A stretch of 60,000 bases of DNA from Symsagittifera roscoffensis (taxonomy: Eukaryota; Xenacoelomorpha; Acoela; Convolutidae): positions 53,562,233-53,622,232 of the forward strand of contig NC_087067.1 in assembly GCF_963678635.1 (NCBI RefSeq), written 5' to 3'. Below the pieces are notes generated by a model, which saw only the letters and a list, made by a program, of their open reading frames with translations, did not search any database and was not told the DNA's origin. Below are positions 49,985-60,000 of this stretch, piece by piece; the first letter of the stretch is position 1, and each line of letters starts with the position of its first letter. Position numbers and translations under genes: made by a program.

Positions 49985-50430
49985 CTAATAAAAACTTGAT
50001 TTCAGAAGTTTTCTAACTCAATATATCTCGCAATTTTTCGAAATGCATAATTTTAACAATTTTATGCTTTCGATTTGTTGCATGCGAAGTTAGTGTGGAT
50101 GCCTTTAGCTTGTTATAGACCAAGGAATTACTTGCAAAATTGTGTCTATTTGTATTTGGTGCGACTTCTGCTGAATGGCATTGGCAATTTATTTGCATAT
50201 GTTGCTGCTTTATTCGTGACTAGTGTTTGTCGGTGGTTATGCGTGCGTGGATGAGTGGTTAGTGCATGAGACTCGAAATCTCTAGATTGCAGTAGGTCGC
50301 AGGTCGAATCCTAGACCTATCCGAATTTTTACCAATTTCTTTTAGTATTATTTCTATTCGAGGCTTATTTCTGAGTTTTTTTTTTGCAATTTCTAAAGAT
50401 GCTTTTTATCGTGTTCTCGCTAGTGTTTGC
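49985..50430 (+). repeat. Dispersed repeat with tRNA-Ser-like core (copy 3)
   Basis: The best-preserved copy. The centre (about 50,240-50,315) has box A TGGATGAGTGG (50,248-50,258), a 7-nt anticodon loop CTCGAAA between GAGA and TCTC (anticodon-like CGA at 50,274-50,276), a long variable region as in class II tRNAs, and box B AGGTCGAATCC (50,301-50,311). The pattern fits tRNA-Ser(CGA) ancestry. Acceptor ends do not pair, so it is probably not a working tRNA gene. Confidence 0.6.
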
Positions 50431-51695
50431 GAAACGAAGCTTCGCCTCTGTGTCACTGGTGTTGTGTATTTTAAACACGTCAAAAATTTCTTTCACGTGT
50501 TTTTGGTTTTTTCAATTGTCCCGAAATTATATGGGTTGTGAAGGTTTTTTGTTTTTTTTTGTACAGGAAATTCGTTAAATTTTTTCACGCTCTAGTTTTT
50601 TTGCGTTTTAAATTTTGAATTCTTTTCGAGTTCAGTTCATTTCCCTTGATTTCTTTTGATAAAAGTATTTGGCCGTTTAAAAGTAATCGTTTTTATTTCA
50701 AACGGACAAATGAACTAAAGAGTTACTGATTAACTTGGGCGGAGGGTGCGGACTGGGATGAATGAGGCAAATCATCTTTAGCAAATTCAATTGTTTGCTC
50801 CTTTTTCATTTGTTTTCCCAAAAATCAACTTCGTTTGTTCACCAGCGTGTGGAGTTCTGTCAAATATTAAGTCTGTTAATTTGTATCTATCCGCTAGTTA
50901 AAGCAACTTGAAACATTATTCGATTTCATTTTTTGATACGATTGTTTCCACGTATCATATTTTGTTCTGTTTCCATCTAATATAGGCAAATATGATATGT
51001 ATAGACAATTTGTAAATCATTCTACGACAAGTTTTCGTATTATGACTTCATTCGATTATCTTAGATAGAAACAGAGCAAAATATGGTACGTGGAAACAAT
51101 CGCAACAAACATTGAAATGGAATAATGTTTCAAGTTGCTTTATTTTTGTGTTAGAACATAACTGTTTTTATGTATCCATTCCATTTTCTGTCCAATTTCA
51201 GTTGTCATGTCACAATGGGAGTAGAGATTAGTTGTTGGACATGCAAATGTCATAACTGATGTGAAGTGAAAACGTGGACGGACAAGCAGGACCGCCATAC
51301 TCACTCACCCACCCACTCATTTGCCTACTCAATGATGACAACGAAGCAGCACACAGCATCCATTCCAGATTGAGGCCACAGCGTAGCTGTAATACTACTG
51401 GATGTTCTCGCCAAAATTGGATTGATTGAATTTTCCATCTATTTCGCCCGCCGACTCTTCCGTCCCATCCAATCTGGTCCTTGTGATGCGAGTGAGTGCG
51501 AACGGAGTTGTCTGTTTGTGTTGGAGCGTCAGACGAGAAGGATCTATTTAAAATAGACGCTGGGCCAAATCAGCAGTCTTATTACCAATCGTCGTTAGTA
51601 TTAACTTTCCACTTGTTCGAAACTTCTAGATATGTGAAGAAAATATCAAACTGCTCAAGAGATTTAAGGCTAGCTTAAATGGTAAAGATAGTTCC
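50431..51695. other. Intergenic region
   Basis: No gene identified. CGTATCATATTTTG (50,952) and its inverted counterpart CAAAATATGGTACG (51,078) are short inverted repeats within diverged flanks (AACATTATTCGATTTCATTT against AAATGGAATAATGTTTCAAG), suggesting a small MITE-like palindrome at 50,900-51,140. Upstream exons of the next gene could lie at 51.2-51.75 kb but cannot be fixed. Confidence 0.45.
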
Positions 51696-51725
51696 TCGCT
51701 CTCTCTCTCTCTCTCTTTCTCTCTG
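51696..51725. repeat. CT microsatellite
   Basis: A run of CT dinucleotides interrupted once. Confidence 0.9.
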
Positions 51726-51777
51726 TTTTGAATTTGCACGTGGTGAGCTTTACAGGTAAGCTTTGGTATTTGTTTAG

Positions 51778-52041
51778 TCATTGTTGTCTGAGTGGATAGT
51801 TTCCTTGTGGCGGCGTGACATGCCTACTACTCTCAGCATAGGCACGGGGCTATGGACAGGAGGGGGAATGGGAGCCACCATAGGCACTGTTGGCGTGGGT
51901 GGGGCAGCAGGAGTGGGCAGTATGGGGGGTGTGACGGCGACCTCTGAGGCGGGCGAGAGTGTGTTGGAGGCGGTGTTGTCCTCCCTTCCCCCCATCAGGA
52001 CCAAGTCCACCCAGTCTGTCATCATGCCATTCGCCAGACAG
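51778..52041 (+). CDS. C10orf67-like gene, first visible exon
   Basis: Acceptor TTTGTTTAG ends at 51,777 (its TAG is in frame, so coding cannot extend through it). The donor is CAG|GTAGCC after 52,041, phase 0. It encodes a Gly/Val/Ala-rich low-complexity stretch (TVGVGGAAGVGSMGGV). Whether this is the first coding exon is unknown; an ATG lies at 51,820. Confidence 0.45.
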
Positions 52042-55000
52042 GTAGCCAGAACAATGCACACAATCGTTTCATTTCATCATGATAGTAATTATAGTAATCA
52101 CGCGAACAATTAATTCTATTCTCTCGTGTCTCAGTTTTGTCTCCATCTTTTTTCAGTTCATCTTTATTTTGAAATGTTGATCAAAAGGTTGTAAGCTAAT
52201 TTTTATTTGGGCTTGTATTTTTCTAAGACTTTAATGTTAATTTTTTTCTACTTTATTTTAACTAGTCTGAGTGACAATAGGATGTTGTTCTTAATGGAAG
52301 TTGGATTCTGTTGCGAGCATGACTATCCTGTGTGTGTCGTTGTGCAGGTTTCGTTGCTTGTGGCTCTCACCCATCAACAGCAGCAGCAGCAGCAGTCCAC
52401 TAAGGGTAGTGCCTCCTTCGGAGTGAGCCAGTTCATGACTTCGGGTGCAGCCTGTTCTGTGGCCAATCAGATGTTCAGTTCAGTGGAGAACATGTGTCAG
52501 ATTGTGCAGATGATGGAGACTCCTTCCACTCCTCCTCCTCCTCCCAGGAGCAACCACATGCAGAACCACACTTCGAGTGAACTGGCCATGAACAAATCAG
52601 CCTCTCAACTGGTCACTCCTGCTAAAGTGCAGCAACAGGTCGAAAAGACTATATACGCAGGTAAGCTTCCAGTTTATTCAGCCAACAAAATGTTGAAGAA
52701 AAAACAACAGATTTAAATTTCGAGTTGTCAATCACATGTTTCGAGCCAAGCATCTGTTTTTTATTCCATTGCAATTCTTCTCAAGTTTACGGGGATTGGC
52801 TATGCTCGAGGATTCATCAAATTAGATTTTCATTAGCCAGTTGGAGGTGTGTTTTGTGTTGATACAAAACTCAATCGTCTTTCGATGTAATCATGTGTTT
52901 TCATTGAAGTTTTGCTAATACTGTGATTCAAGCATCAAGGCTCGTTGTTTTTATTTTCACTGATCTTTTTGTCAATTAAAACATCGATGCTTGGCTTTTC
53001 ATCCAGCGTAGACTGTTTGCAGAGTGTGCGGTGGGATTAGCATGGCCTTAGATGCGTTCCTTTCCACCTGTCCTAATTGATTGAACATGGAGTTGTTTTG
53101 TTCTGGTTGCTTTGCTGCTTTAATGGAGTGTGAAGCCAACCAATCGGTCGGTTGGATATACATACACATGCATACATACATGCAACTAATCTCCTTTTTT
53201 ATAAATAAATTGCAATACTCAATTCTGCTGCGCTGTTTATTACATTGAGTATTACTTGGACTGAGAATGGGAATGAAATAATGAGTGCAGTGACACTGGA
53301 TGTGAAGAGAGCGACCGCCTCTTCTATCCACGAGTCCCACTATTCCTCCTCTTCGCCTTCCAAGTTGCAGTCGGGTGACCTGACTCGGCTGAACCTCCCA
53401 ACTGGTGGCGCATCTCTTTCTCGAATAGGAACAGCCTCTGCCAGTGTCGACCAGAGCTCACTTTCCGGTATACCAGAGCAGGCTTAGAAGTGTGGCCTGC
53501 TAATATAGTTTGATCTCTAGTCCCTACTGCTTCATTTTCTGACCACTAATTTTGGTGGGAGAACTTTGACACTGGGAGTGTTTTTTCCACGCAAAATCAG
53601 GTTTCATAACTAAACTTAATTTGGAGTTGTGTAATGTACTATATTGAATTGTGCTGCCATGAGAAGCTTCTCTAAGTTGGAGAAAAAGAAGTCTGAAAAC
53701 TTTGCTTCTTTCACTACTATGATTGACTGTATTGAATATTGGTGGTCTACGCTTGACTAAGTTCTTTTTGAGCAAAAGTATTAATCTCTAAATGAGCTGT
53801 TTTTGAAGCTTTAATTTGTGGCTCCCAAGCTATCATAATAATAACAAACTTCGGAAATGTGAAAAATTACAATAACGGTGTTGAATGTTTTCAATTTACT
53901 GAGCATTTGGACGGTTTTTAAGATGGCATAACTGCAGTTTCATGTAAATAAAAAGGAAACTTTAAGCTACACTTCTAAGTATGTAACACCAGCCTCTCAT
54001 CTGAATGGAAATGTGGATGAGAAATCAAAATTGGACGTGGACCTGGAGGACTATTTTTGTGTGGCCATTTCTGACCAGTTGAGGGCCAACTACTTCGGCA
54101 AAGATGTCTCCACCCAGATAGACCAGGCGGGACACATCGTGCAGCTGAAACGGGTGGAGTGTCACGTGACTGATCTGGGCAGACAGCTGCAGCAGTGGAA
54201 GCGGGACCTCCTGCTGGCCAGGGAGGGACTGATTGCGGCTTACGAGGCAGAAGTCAGCAGCCAGGCTCAGAAAATAGGCAACACAACCACACAGACACAC
54301 CCACACTCACTCACTTCCTTTATCGATGATATAAGGGTGTGCAAGATTACACAGCAGGCACTTGCTAGAAGCAGATATTCTGAAATCATAGGGGCATTGG
54401 GATAATTATGTTCAGATATGAGAGATTTTGCTATGAGTCTGGATTTTGTCATCGATTTTGAAGTCCCGGCTGGAGTAAGCAGAAAAGTGAGCTGTAATCC
54501 TCCGAAAGCAAGACTGTAGGCTAGTTTCAAAACTGCATAGCTGAGGAAATGCTTATAGTATAGTATAGTGTATGCTGAGTGTGTGTGTGTGGGGGGCATG
54601 TAGTTCGTGGGATGGAGATGCGGGTGGGGGAGTTGGAGCAGTTGCATGTTGAGCGGATGGAGACGCTTCGGAGGAGTTACAGACAGCAGCTGAGTGATGC
54701 ACTGGCCACTGCATACCACACTTCCACCACACAGAAGGCCGGAGGAACACTGAACACCAAACAGGTACTGCTCTGCTATACAATTCTACTGTACTGATAA
54801 TACTCTAACAAACAGCCCACGATACTACCATATATCTCACAGATCGAGCGATAAAAAAAAAGTTTTTCAACGAATCAATAGTTCGAATCTGCAATTTGAT
54901 GTCCTGAATTTGATGTCCGAATTTGCAATGAAATGGCGAGAGGAGATCATTTTGAGAGGGTCTGGGCATTTAAATGTATAAACTTTGTTCTCATAGATGA

Positions 55001-56843
55001 AAAATTAGTTAAATAGAAATCTATGGCAGATAAGAGTTAATTATCTTTTACAATTTAGCTGAGAAACCCGGACGATGTCGTGAAGATCATGCGTCTGGAG
55101 CAGGCGACTACGAGACTACAGGCGAATAACCACCTGCTGAACACTCGTCTGGAAGACACGAACAACATGATTGAGGAGTTGCGGAGGAAAAATGAGTTGA
55201 TGGAAATGGGGTTGGCGAAGGAGAAGAAGAAGAGTTCGGAGTTCGAGGCCATCAGACTTGCGGCTGAGAGTGGGTCGGCTAACAAACGACAGGTGCGCTC
55301 GAGGAGGAAGAAGAGCTCGGCTGCTGCAGCTATGTCTAGTATTAGGAGGGATGGTAGTAGGCAAGGCAAAGGGGGAGGTGGTCGCTCCTCAAAAAGTGGT
55401 AGAAAGGGAAAGGGGACGGGAAAAGGAGGAAGGCCTCGGATGGAATCCCAGATAGAGATAGAGGACAATGTGTCTGATGCGGACAATGAAAGCATTGAAG
55501 AGGAAGCAGAAGAAGAAGAAGAGTTAGATGGAAGAGACCAGGAGGTGCCGCGGGAAGGGTCAAGAGACATGGAGTTAGGCGTGAACAGGTTGGACGACAG
55601 TGGAGTGGCTGCAGATACACACAGTACTGATGTCATGTTGGCTGAACAAAGGCTTCAGGAGATTAAAGACAAAGACACGGAAATATTCAATATGAAAAGA
55701 GAGAATGCGACATTGAGTAGTAAGATCCACTGGCTTGAGGAGCGCCTGAAGAACTCAACGGAGAGCAGCAATTTAGCCACAGAGACTCTGAATGAGCTGA
55801 ATGGGAAGTATAAGTTGCAGTGTAAGAAGTTAAATCAGAGGGAGAAGGAGGTAGAGAGGCTGAAGAGTGTGATCGAGGAAGAGAGAAATGAGAAGCAGAT
55901 GGAGATGGGGATGATGAAGGAGGAGTTGGAAGCGCAGAGGATAAGGGAAGTAGAGGCACTGCAGAATGAATTGAATGCGTTTCTGTCTGACAGAACCCAG
56001 TTGAGCAAAGATGAAGTGACGAAGCTGATGAAGGGAAGAGCGGAGATGGAGAAGGAATTGAGGCGGGAGAAGTTGGAGAAGAGGAAGGAGGCACAGGTGT
56101 TGCTACATCAGCAGGTGAAACTGAAGAAACAAGTGAGTCTGCTCAACCAGGACTTGAAAGACAACGACAGAATGTGGTCAAAGAAGTTCAATGCATTGCA
56201 GCATAGTTACCACGCCATTAGAGAGGAGTACCATTTAAGGGAGACTCTTCGACGCCAGTTCAAGGCCACCCAGAAGCTGGACTTGGTCCGCAACGGATCC
56301 TCCAACATGAGCAAGAGTGTCATCCAGAATCCTCCTATCATTGCAACTTCTAATACAGGCAGTCTGACTCTTTTAAACAGCGCCCATTCTGGAGTGAGTA
56401 GCGTGGACGAGGTGTATTCGGGAGATGTGAAGCGATTTATGAAAACAAATAATTTAACAGCAGCTAATAACAGCGGAATGGTGGATGATTACTCGGACGA
56501 AGAACTGCACGCAGAGTACAGCTACTTGTCTCTGATCAGAGAAGTAGCAGAACCCTCTGATGTTTCTTCTCGTGGTGCTGCACGCTCTGAACAGAAGCCA
56601 CGTGACCCAGGAGGGCCTAGAAGCAACAACCAGGACAGGATGAGATTCGAAAATGGGGACGACGTGGAAGGTTTGCCCAGCGGGGGTGCAATGGGAGTTG
56701 TTTCTTTAGTGGAGAGTAGTTATGTAACGGGGGCTACTTGTTCCACTGATGCTTTCAAAATGGATGCTAACTTGGAACAAGTTGTGACAGAGGAGAGCGT
56801 GCTGGATACTGCGGAAAGCGTGAACGTGAGCGACGATGAGTGA
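51778..56843 (+). CDS. C10orf67-like coiled-coil protein, spliced gene (5' end open)
   Basis: Six exons fit together by splice consensus and phase: 51,778-52,041; 52,348-52,660; 53,291-53,467; 53,993-about 54,277; about 54,604-54,764; 55,059-56,843. Phases 0, 1, 1, (1), 0 are consistent. Three blocks match what I recall of human C10orf67: DQLRANYFGKDVSTQID near the start of exon 4, RRSYRQQLSDALATAY in exon 5, and WSKKFNALQHSYHAIREEYH with LRETLRRQF near the end. The protein is otherwise coiled coil with basic and acidic low-complexity parts. Function of the family is not established; a cytoskeletal or ciliary role is a guess. First exon and promoter are not identified. Confidence 0.7.
52348..52660 (+). 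CDS. C10orf67-like gene, polyglutamine exon
   Basis: Acceptor TTGTGCAG, donor GCAG|GTAAGC, joining in phase 0 upstream and phase 1 downstream. It encodes a Q7 run, a Ser/Ala/Met-rich middle and a PPPPP stretch. No domain is recognised. Confidence 0.6.
53291..53467 (+). CDS. C10orf67-like gene, serine-rich exon
   Basis: 177 nt, acceptor AGTGCAG, donor TCCG|GTATAC, phase 1 at both ends, matching neighbours on each side. Encodes a Ser-rich linker (HESHYSSSSPSKLQS). Confidence 0.6.
53993..54277 (+). CDS. C10orf67-like gene, conserved N-terminal exon
   Basis: Acceptor AACACCAG ends at 53,992 in phase 1. It encodes YFCVAISDQLRANYFGKDV, the best-conserved N-terminal block, then a helix (RQLQQWKRDLLLAREGL). 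The 3' end is uncertain: only a GC donor (ATAG|GCAACA at 54,278) gives the phase needed by the next exon; GT sites at 54,253 and 54,337 do not. Confidence 0.6.
54604..54764 (+). CDS. C10orf67-like gene, coiled-coil exon
   Basis: Acceptor GGCATGTAG, donor AAACAG|GTACTG in phase 0. Encodes GELEQLHVERMETLRRSY and QQLSDALATAY, a conserved coiled-coil block. Confidence 0.6.
54763..54990 (+). repeat. Intronic segment duplicated downstream
   Basis: From the donor of the penultimate exon (TACTGCTCTGCTAT) for about 220 bp, this sequence is matched at 58,150-58,345, including AACAAACAGCCCA, TGATGTCCTGAATTTGATG and CATTTAAATGTATAAACTTTG. Confidence 0.8.
55059..56843 (+). CDS. C10orf67-like gene, last exon
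   Basis: Acceptor TTACAATTTAG ends at 55,058; 594 codons to TGA. It begins with a coiled coil (LRNPDDVVKIMRLEQATTRL), then a Gly/Lys/Arg-rich basic stretch (about 55,350-55,440), an acidic patch (EEEAEEEEELDG) and a long coiled coil to about 56,280. The block WSKKFNALQHSYHAIREEYH is the conserved C-terminal signature. The tail is disordered and acidic. An AATAAA follows at 56,949. Confidence 0.85.
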   Translation: MRNPDDVVKIMRLEQATTRLQANNHLLNTRLEDTNNMIEELRRKNELMEMGLAKEKKKSSEFEAIRLAAESGSANKRQVRSRRKKSSAAAAMSSIRRDGSRQGKGGGGRSSKSGRKGKGTGKGGRPRMESQIEIEDNVSDADNESIEEEAEEEEELDGRDQEVPREGSRDMELGVNRLDDSGVAADTHSTDVMLAEQRLQEIKDKDTEIFNMKRENATLSSKIHWLEERLKNSTESSNLATETLNELNGKYKLQCKKLNQREKEVERLKSVIEEERNEKQMEMGMMKEELEAQRIREVEALQNELNAFLSDRTQLSKDEVTKLMKGRAEMEKELRREKLEKRKEAQVLLHQQVKLKKQVSLLNQDLKDNDRMWSKKFNALQHSYHAIREEYHLRETLRRQFKATQKLDLVRNGSSNMSKSVIQNPPIIATSNTGSLTLLNSAHSGVSSVDEVYSGDVKRFMKTNNLTAANNSGMVDDYSDEELHAEYSYLSLIREVAEPSDVSSRGAARSEQKPRDPGGPRSNNQDRMRFENGDDVEGLPSGGAMGVVSLVESSYVTGATCSTDAFKMDANLEQVVTEESVLDTAESVNVSDDE

Positions 56844-56948
56844 CAGTGTGATGTCATGTTCGAAAACCTCGAAGAGTGTCCAATCAGCGACGCTGCATGC
56901 TTATTTGTTTCATTTAAATTCTCCATTGAAGCTTAAATATCGTATCTT

Positions 56949-56954
56949 AATAAA
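56949..56954 (+). terminator. Putative polyadenylation signal of the C10orf67-like gene
   Basis: AATAAA about 105 nt after the stop codon. Confidence 0.55.
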
Positions 56955-57728
56955 AACAATTTCAAATAGATTTGATTGAAATTTGCTTTTTGTCGATGAA
57001 CATGGATTAGTCGAGGAAGACGAAATTTGACCAAGTAAAGCAACCAAAGATTTTTTTGCGATTTCAGGGAATCTGAAGGTAAACACATTCAGAAATTGAG
57101 CTGAACAACATATGCGTTGCGGAAAATTTGTCAATGGCTTGTGGGTAAATGAAATCATAATTAAACCAGCCAGTGAAAAGAGAGACTGGCCGACAGAAAC
57201 GCTGCGATTCGATTCTTGGTGCTTGCACCCCAAAAAGTCATCAGGCTGGAGTAAGTGATATATCATATTGCAGCCCGTTCAGTCGTGATTCAAAAGACAT
57301 TGAAAGTCTCAAAAATTTCATCGAAGAGCGAGTTAGTAACGTTTGTTGAATGAAATGAGAATGGGTTATTTATGCTATTATCAAAGTAAAAGTAGTCCAT
57401 GAAGCTTCATGTAGCGCTTTTCTGGCACTTAAAAACTCAAATTTGAGGAAAAAGAAGTAAAAAACAAAAAATTAATTTGCAGATGTTTTTTTTTACAAAT
57501 TGTAATATAGTTTTGATGATTTTTTGTTTTTCCAAGAAAAAAACCCTGAAATTAGATCAAATTCAAAATTGATTTTTCGCTTGAATTTTTATTTCTTTAC
57601 CCTTGCGATTAGCAAGGGTGTTGTAATCGGGTACTTGGATTTTTCTTTCCTATAAACAACTGTGTTCACAGAATTTGCTCGTGAAAATCTTGCTCGTGTT
57701 TTTTTTGCTTGGTGATAAATTAAATCAA
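56955..57728. other. Intergenic region
   Basis: No gene seen. ACCCTTGCGATTAGCAAGGGT at 57,600-57,620 is a short palindrome. Confidence 0.5.
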
Positions 57729-57818
57729 CCACCCGGGGCATTTGGCGTAGAGGTAATATTCCTGCTTGAGTCGACACAGGCCTGTATTTCGAATCCGGGT
57801 GGGACCTGTTTTTTTTTT
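57729..57818 (+). ncRNA. tRNA-like sequence with Pol III signals
   Basis: Box A TGGCGTAGAGG (57,743-57,753), box B-like TTTCGAATCC (57,787-57,796), and a 10-T terminator (57,809-57,818). CCACCCGG (57,729) pairs perfectly with CCGGGTGG (57,795-57,802), enclosing 74 nt, but the T-stem and anticodon stem are not regular, so it is more likely a tRNA-derived element than a tRNA gene. Confidence 0.4.
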
Positions 57819-58149
57819 GCAAATGAATTTGTGTGCTTTTTCGGATCATTGCCCGTCTGTTTATTTTTGTCGGCTTAGTTTGGGTAGCCCGAACTTTTTT
57901 TTGAAGGTTCAGCGTAATTTCAAGTTGCTGAAGAAAGTATGGATGTTCGTTTCCAGTCGGGACCTGATTCGTGAAAATGAAATTTTTCGGCTATTTTAGA
58001 TTTTTGTCGGAAAATTTAGGCTGTTTCCTAGCGTTCTGAAAGGTCCTTGGTAAATTTCATATGATGCCGGTAACTTTTTCCGGATATTTGGGGCTTTTTA
58101 CAATTTAAAAGTTTTGAGTTTTTTTCAGTTTTAGATTTTTCTTTTAATT

Positions 58150-58345
58150 TTACTGCTCTGCTATTCAATACTACTGTACTGATAATACTATAACAAACAG
58201 CCCATGATACCACTATATCTCTTACAAGTTTACTGCAAATTGATGTCCTGAATTTGATGACCGAATTTGCAATGAAAAAGCAAGAAGTTTTTGAGAGGAT
58301 CAGGACATTTAAATGTATAAACTTTGCTTACACTTGTGAAGCGAG
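58150..58345 (+). repeat. Copy of the C10orf67-like gene's last intron segment
   Basis: Matches 54,763-54,990, as described there. Confidence 0.8.
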
Positions 58346-58359
58346 TGTATTAGTACGAA

Positions 58360-58745
58360 CCTTCTTTTTTCTAACCTAAGTAGCAAATATTGGTGCTAAT
58401 TTGGGAGCGGCTTTACAGCTTTTTCATAGCATGGGCTTTTACATTCGAATATTAATAAGTTAACACAGTTGATGCATTTTAAATTCATCAAATGAACCGA
58501 AAAAAGTGATTTGTCAGAATATTTCTATTTCAATATAACTCGCAATTTTTGAGCTGCATTTTTTATACATAATGTGGCTTTATGCTTTGCGATTTATTAC
58601 ATACAAAGTTAGTGTGGGCGCCTTCAGTTTTTTTATATACCAAATTTTTACTTGTAAAAAGGAGTCTATTTGTATTTGGTGCCACTTTTGCTTAATCTGG
58701 CATTGGCAATTTATTTTCATTCCTGTTTCTTCTAAATGGGATAAT
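58360..58745 (+). repeat. Dispersed repeat, truncated copy 4
   Basis: Aligns with 49,118-49,440 (CAAATATTGGTGC, TTACAGCTTTTTCATAGCATG, AGTTAGTGTGG, TGCCACTTTTGC, TGGCATTGGCAATTTATTT) but stops before the tRNA-like core. Confidence 0.7.
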
Positions 58746-60000
58746 TGTAAGTAAAAAGTGTAAATCATAAATAATTGTTGAAATTCAGAGAATTTTTATG
58801 TGATATAATTTTTTTTTCGAAAAATTTTTGAAAGGTTTTCAATCATTTTTTCGGTTTCCTTGTTCTCTTATACTTTTAACTGTTTGTTGCCTTGGATCTT
58901 TATTCATTTTTAAAAAGATCTTGCTGTCAATTAAGGCCAATGCTTATGTTTTAGGCTTCTACTTTCTCTCCCCATAAATGGCCTAGAAGTTAAAAAAAAA
59001 GTATTTTTGTAAAGGAAAGTATTTCAATAACTGTGGTCGGAATTCTCTGTTCTACTTGCAAAACAACAGGCTACTCCTTTTTCTTTTTACACATGCGAGG
59101 CGTAGTGTTCTACTGCGAAGAAACTTTTTTCAAGGTCTTTTTGCTATTAAAAGTGCAACCTTTGAAGTTCATTTGAAGTGCCTTTTTTGAAGCAGGCAAA
59201 GCATTGGAATATTGATAGAATGTGCTCTGGACTCTGATCCAACTTCAATTATTTATTAGTTAAGTTACACAAGCAGAAGAACGCGCTAGATGTAAAATAC
59301 GAACCATTTTTTGGCCAACTAGTGCACTTCTTAAAGTAACATTCCTCGTTAACCAAGCAAATTGTATATAGATCTTGCGTTGGCGCCCTCGAAACTAGTA
59401 CCTTTTGAGAGTTGATTAAAATAAGACAATCAATAATAATGTGGTTGCTGTGCAACTAATTAAAATTTTCCGACTAGTTATCCAGGTAATCCTGACTAGT
59501 AACAAAAATGCTTCTTCTTCACCTGCGCAACTTCTGCCTCTCGAATTTCAATTTCCCAAAAAAATTTCACTCGCTTTAATATAGTGCTTAATATAACTAT
59601 TTACCACTTATTAAGAACAACTGTTCATTTTTTACCTACTCGAGATCTTATTACAAAATTAGATTCAAATATGGAGCGTGGAATAGAGGCCAACGAATAG
59701 CCCCTAAGCACATTTTGAGTTCTATATTTTTGATGCTTGGCTACGATTGGAATGTGAATACGCTATAATTGTGATATGCCACAAGAGACGATTAACTTGA
59801 AATATTCGCTATGTTTATCTTGACATTTCTTTAATAAAAAACTACAACAAATCTTGAAAATGTAGGAAAGTAATAAGATAATAAATATTTACTGAATAGC
59901 CGTTGTTTTTCTTTAAGTTCTGTTTTTAGCGCCTTTCTAGAAATCTGCAAGATTTCTTTTTGGAGTTTGTTTTTTTTTGGCTTTTTACAATCAGCATTTT
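58746..60000. other. AT-rich non-coding end of window
   Basis: No supported gene or repeat. Confidence 0.5.

Noticed and set aside
50228-50315. Functional tRNA-Ser(CGA) gene
   Set aside because: Boxes and anticodon loop are good, but the acceptor ends do not pair and the sequence is embedded in a dispersed repeat.
53524-53775. Minus-strand 83-codon ORF
   Set aside because: Lies within an intron of the C10orf67-like gene and has no recognisable features.
55055-55636. 193-codon minus-strand Ser/Leu/Pro-rich ORF
   Set aside because: Shadow of the coiled-coil exon on the plus strand, whose splice sites and conserved blocks are clear.

Overview
This window is animal (eukaryotic) DNA, not bacterial. 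It has spliced genes with GT-AG introns, AATAAA signals, an invertebrate-type AT-rich background and several classes of eukaryotic transposon. The host genes (an APLF-like DNA-repair factor, a cytosolic PNGase/NGLY1, a C10orf67-like coiled-coil protein and an orphan glycosyltransferase-like protein) point to an invertebrate metazoan. I cannot name the species.

Region 1, about 1-25,101: a giant Ty3/mdg4-type LTR retrotransposon on the minus strand, at least 25 kb long because its 3' LTR runs off the left edge. Right to left it reads: 5' LTR (to 25,101, with a 14-bp minisatellite), a small 5' Gag piece, Gag with two zinc knuckles plus aspartic protease, reverse transcriptase/RNase H, a long acidic linker, integrase with HHCC finger and DDE core, and a macrodomain that looks like TARG1/OARD1. 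A gap with 20-bp repeats follows. Then comes about 8.9 kb of non-standard coding sequence: a coiled-coil ORF, a complete SGNH/GDSL hydrolase, a second degenerate SGNH-like domain, and three further open stretches I do not recognise. The 3' LTR ends the element. Most breaks are single in-frame stops plus a few frameshifts, so the copy is damaged but still readable. The accessory cargo (SGNH hydrolase plus macrodomain) is the most unusual content of the window.

Region 2, 25.1-29.6 kb: a relic LTR end of the same family, then a decayed Helitron (PIF1-type) helicase. Region 3, 29.8-33.6 kb: two intronless plus-strand genes, APLF-like and NGLY1, each with a splice-acceptor-like sequence just before its ATG, so they may be trans-spliced or have 5' UTR introns. 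Region 4, 33.6-43.7 kb: gene-poor, with a dead MULE transposase, a 600-bp tandem duplication, a repeat carrying a tRNA-like core, and an unexplained tract at 38.4-41.6 kb. Region 5, 43.7-44.9 kb: a minus-strand membrane-anchored glycosyltransferase-like gene. Region 6, 45-51.7 kb: non-coding, with a large foldback hairpin (47.5-48.2 kb) and two more copies of the tRNA-Ser-related repeat. Region 7, 51.8-56.8 kb: a spliced C10orf67-like coiled-coil gene whose exon phases I could match. Region 8, 56.8-60 kb: non-coding, with a tRNA-like sequence, a copy of part of the preceding gene's intron and a fourth truncated repeat copy.
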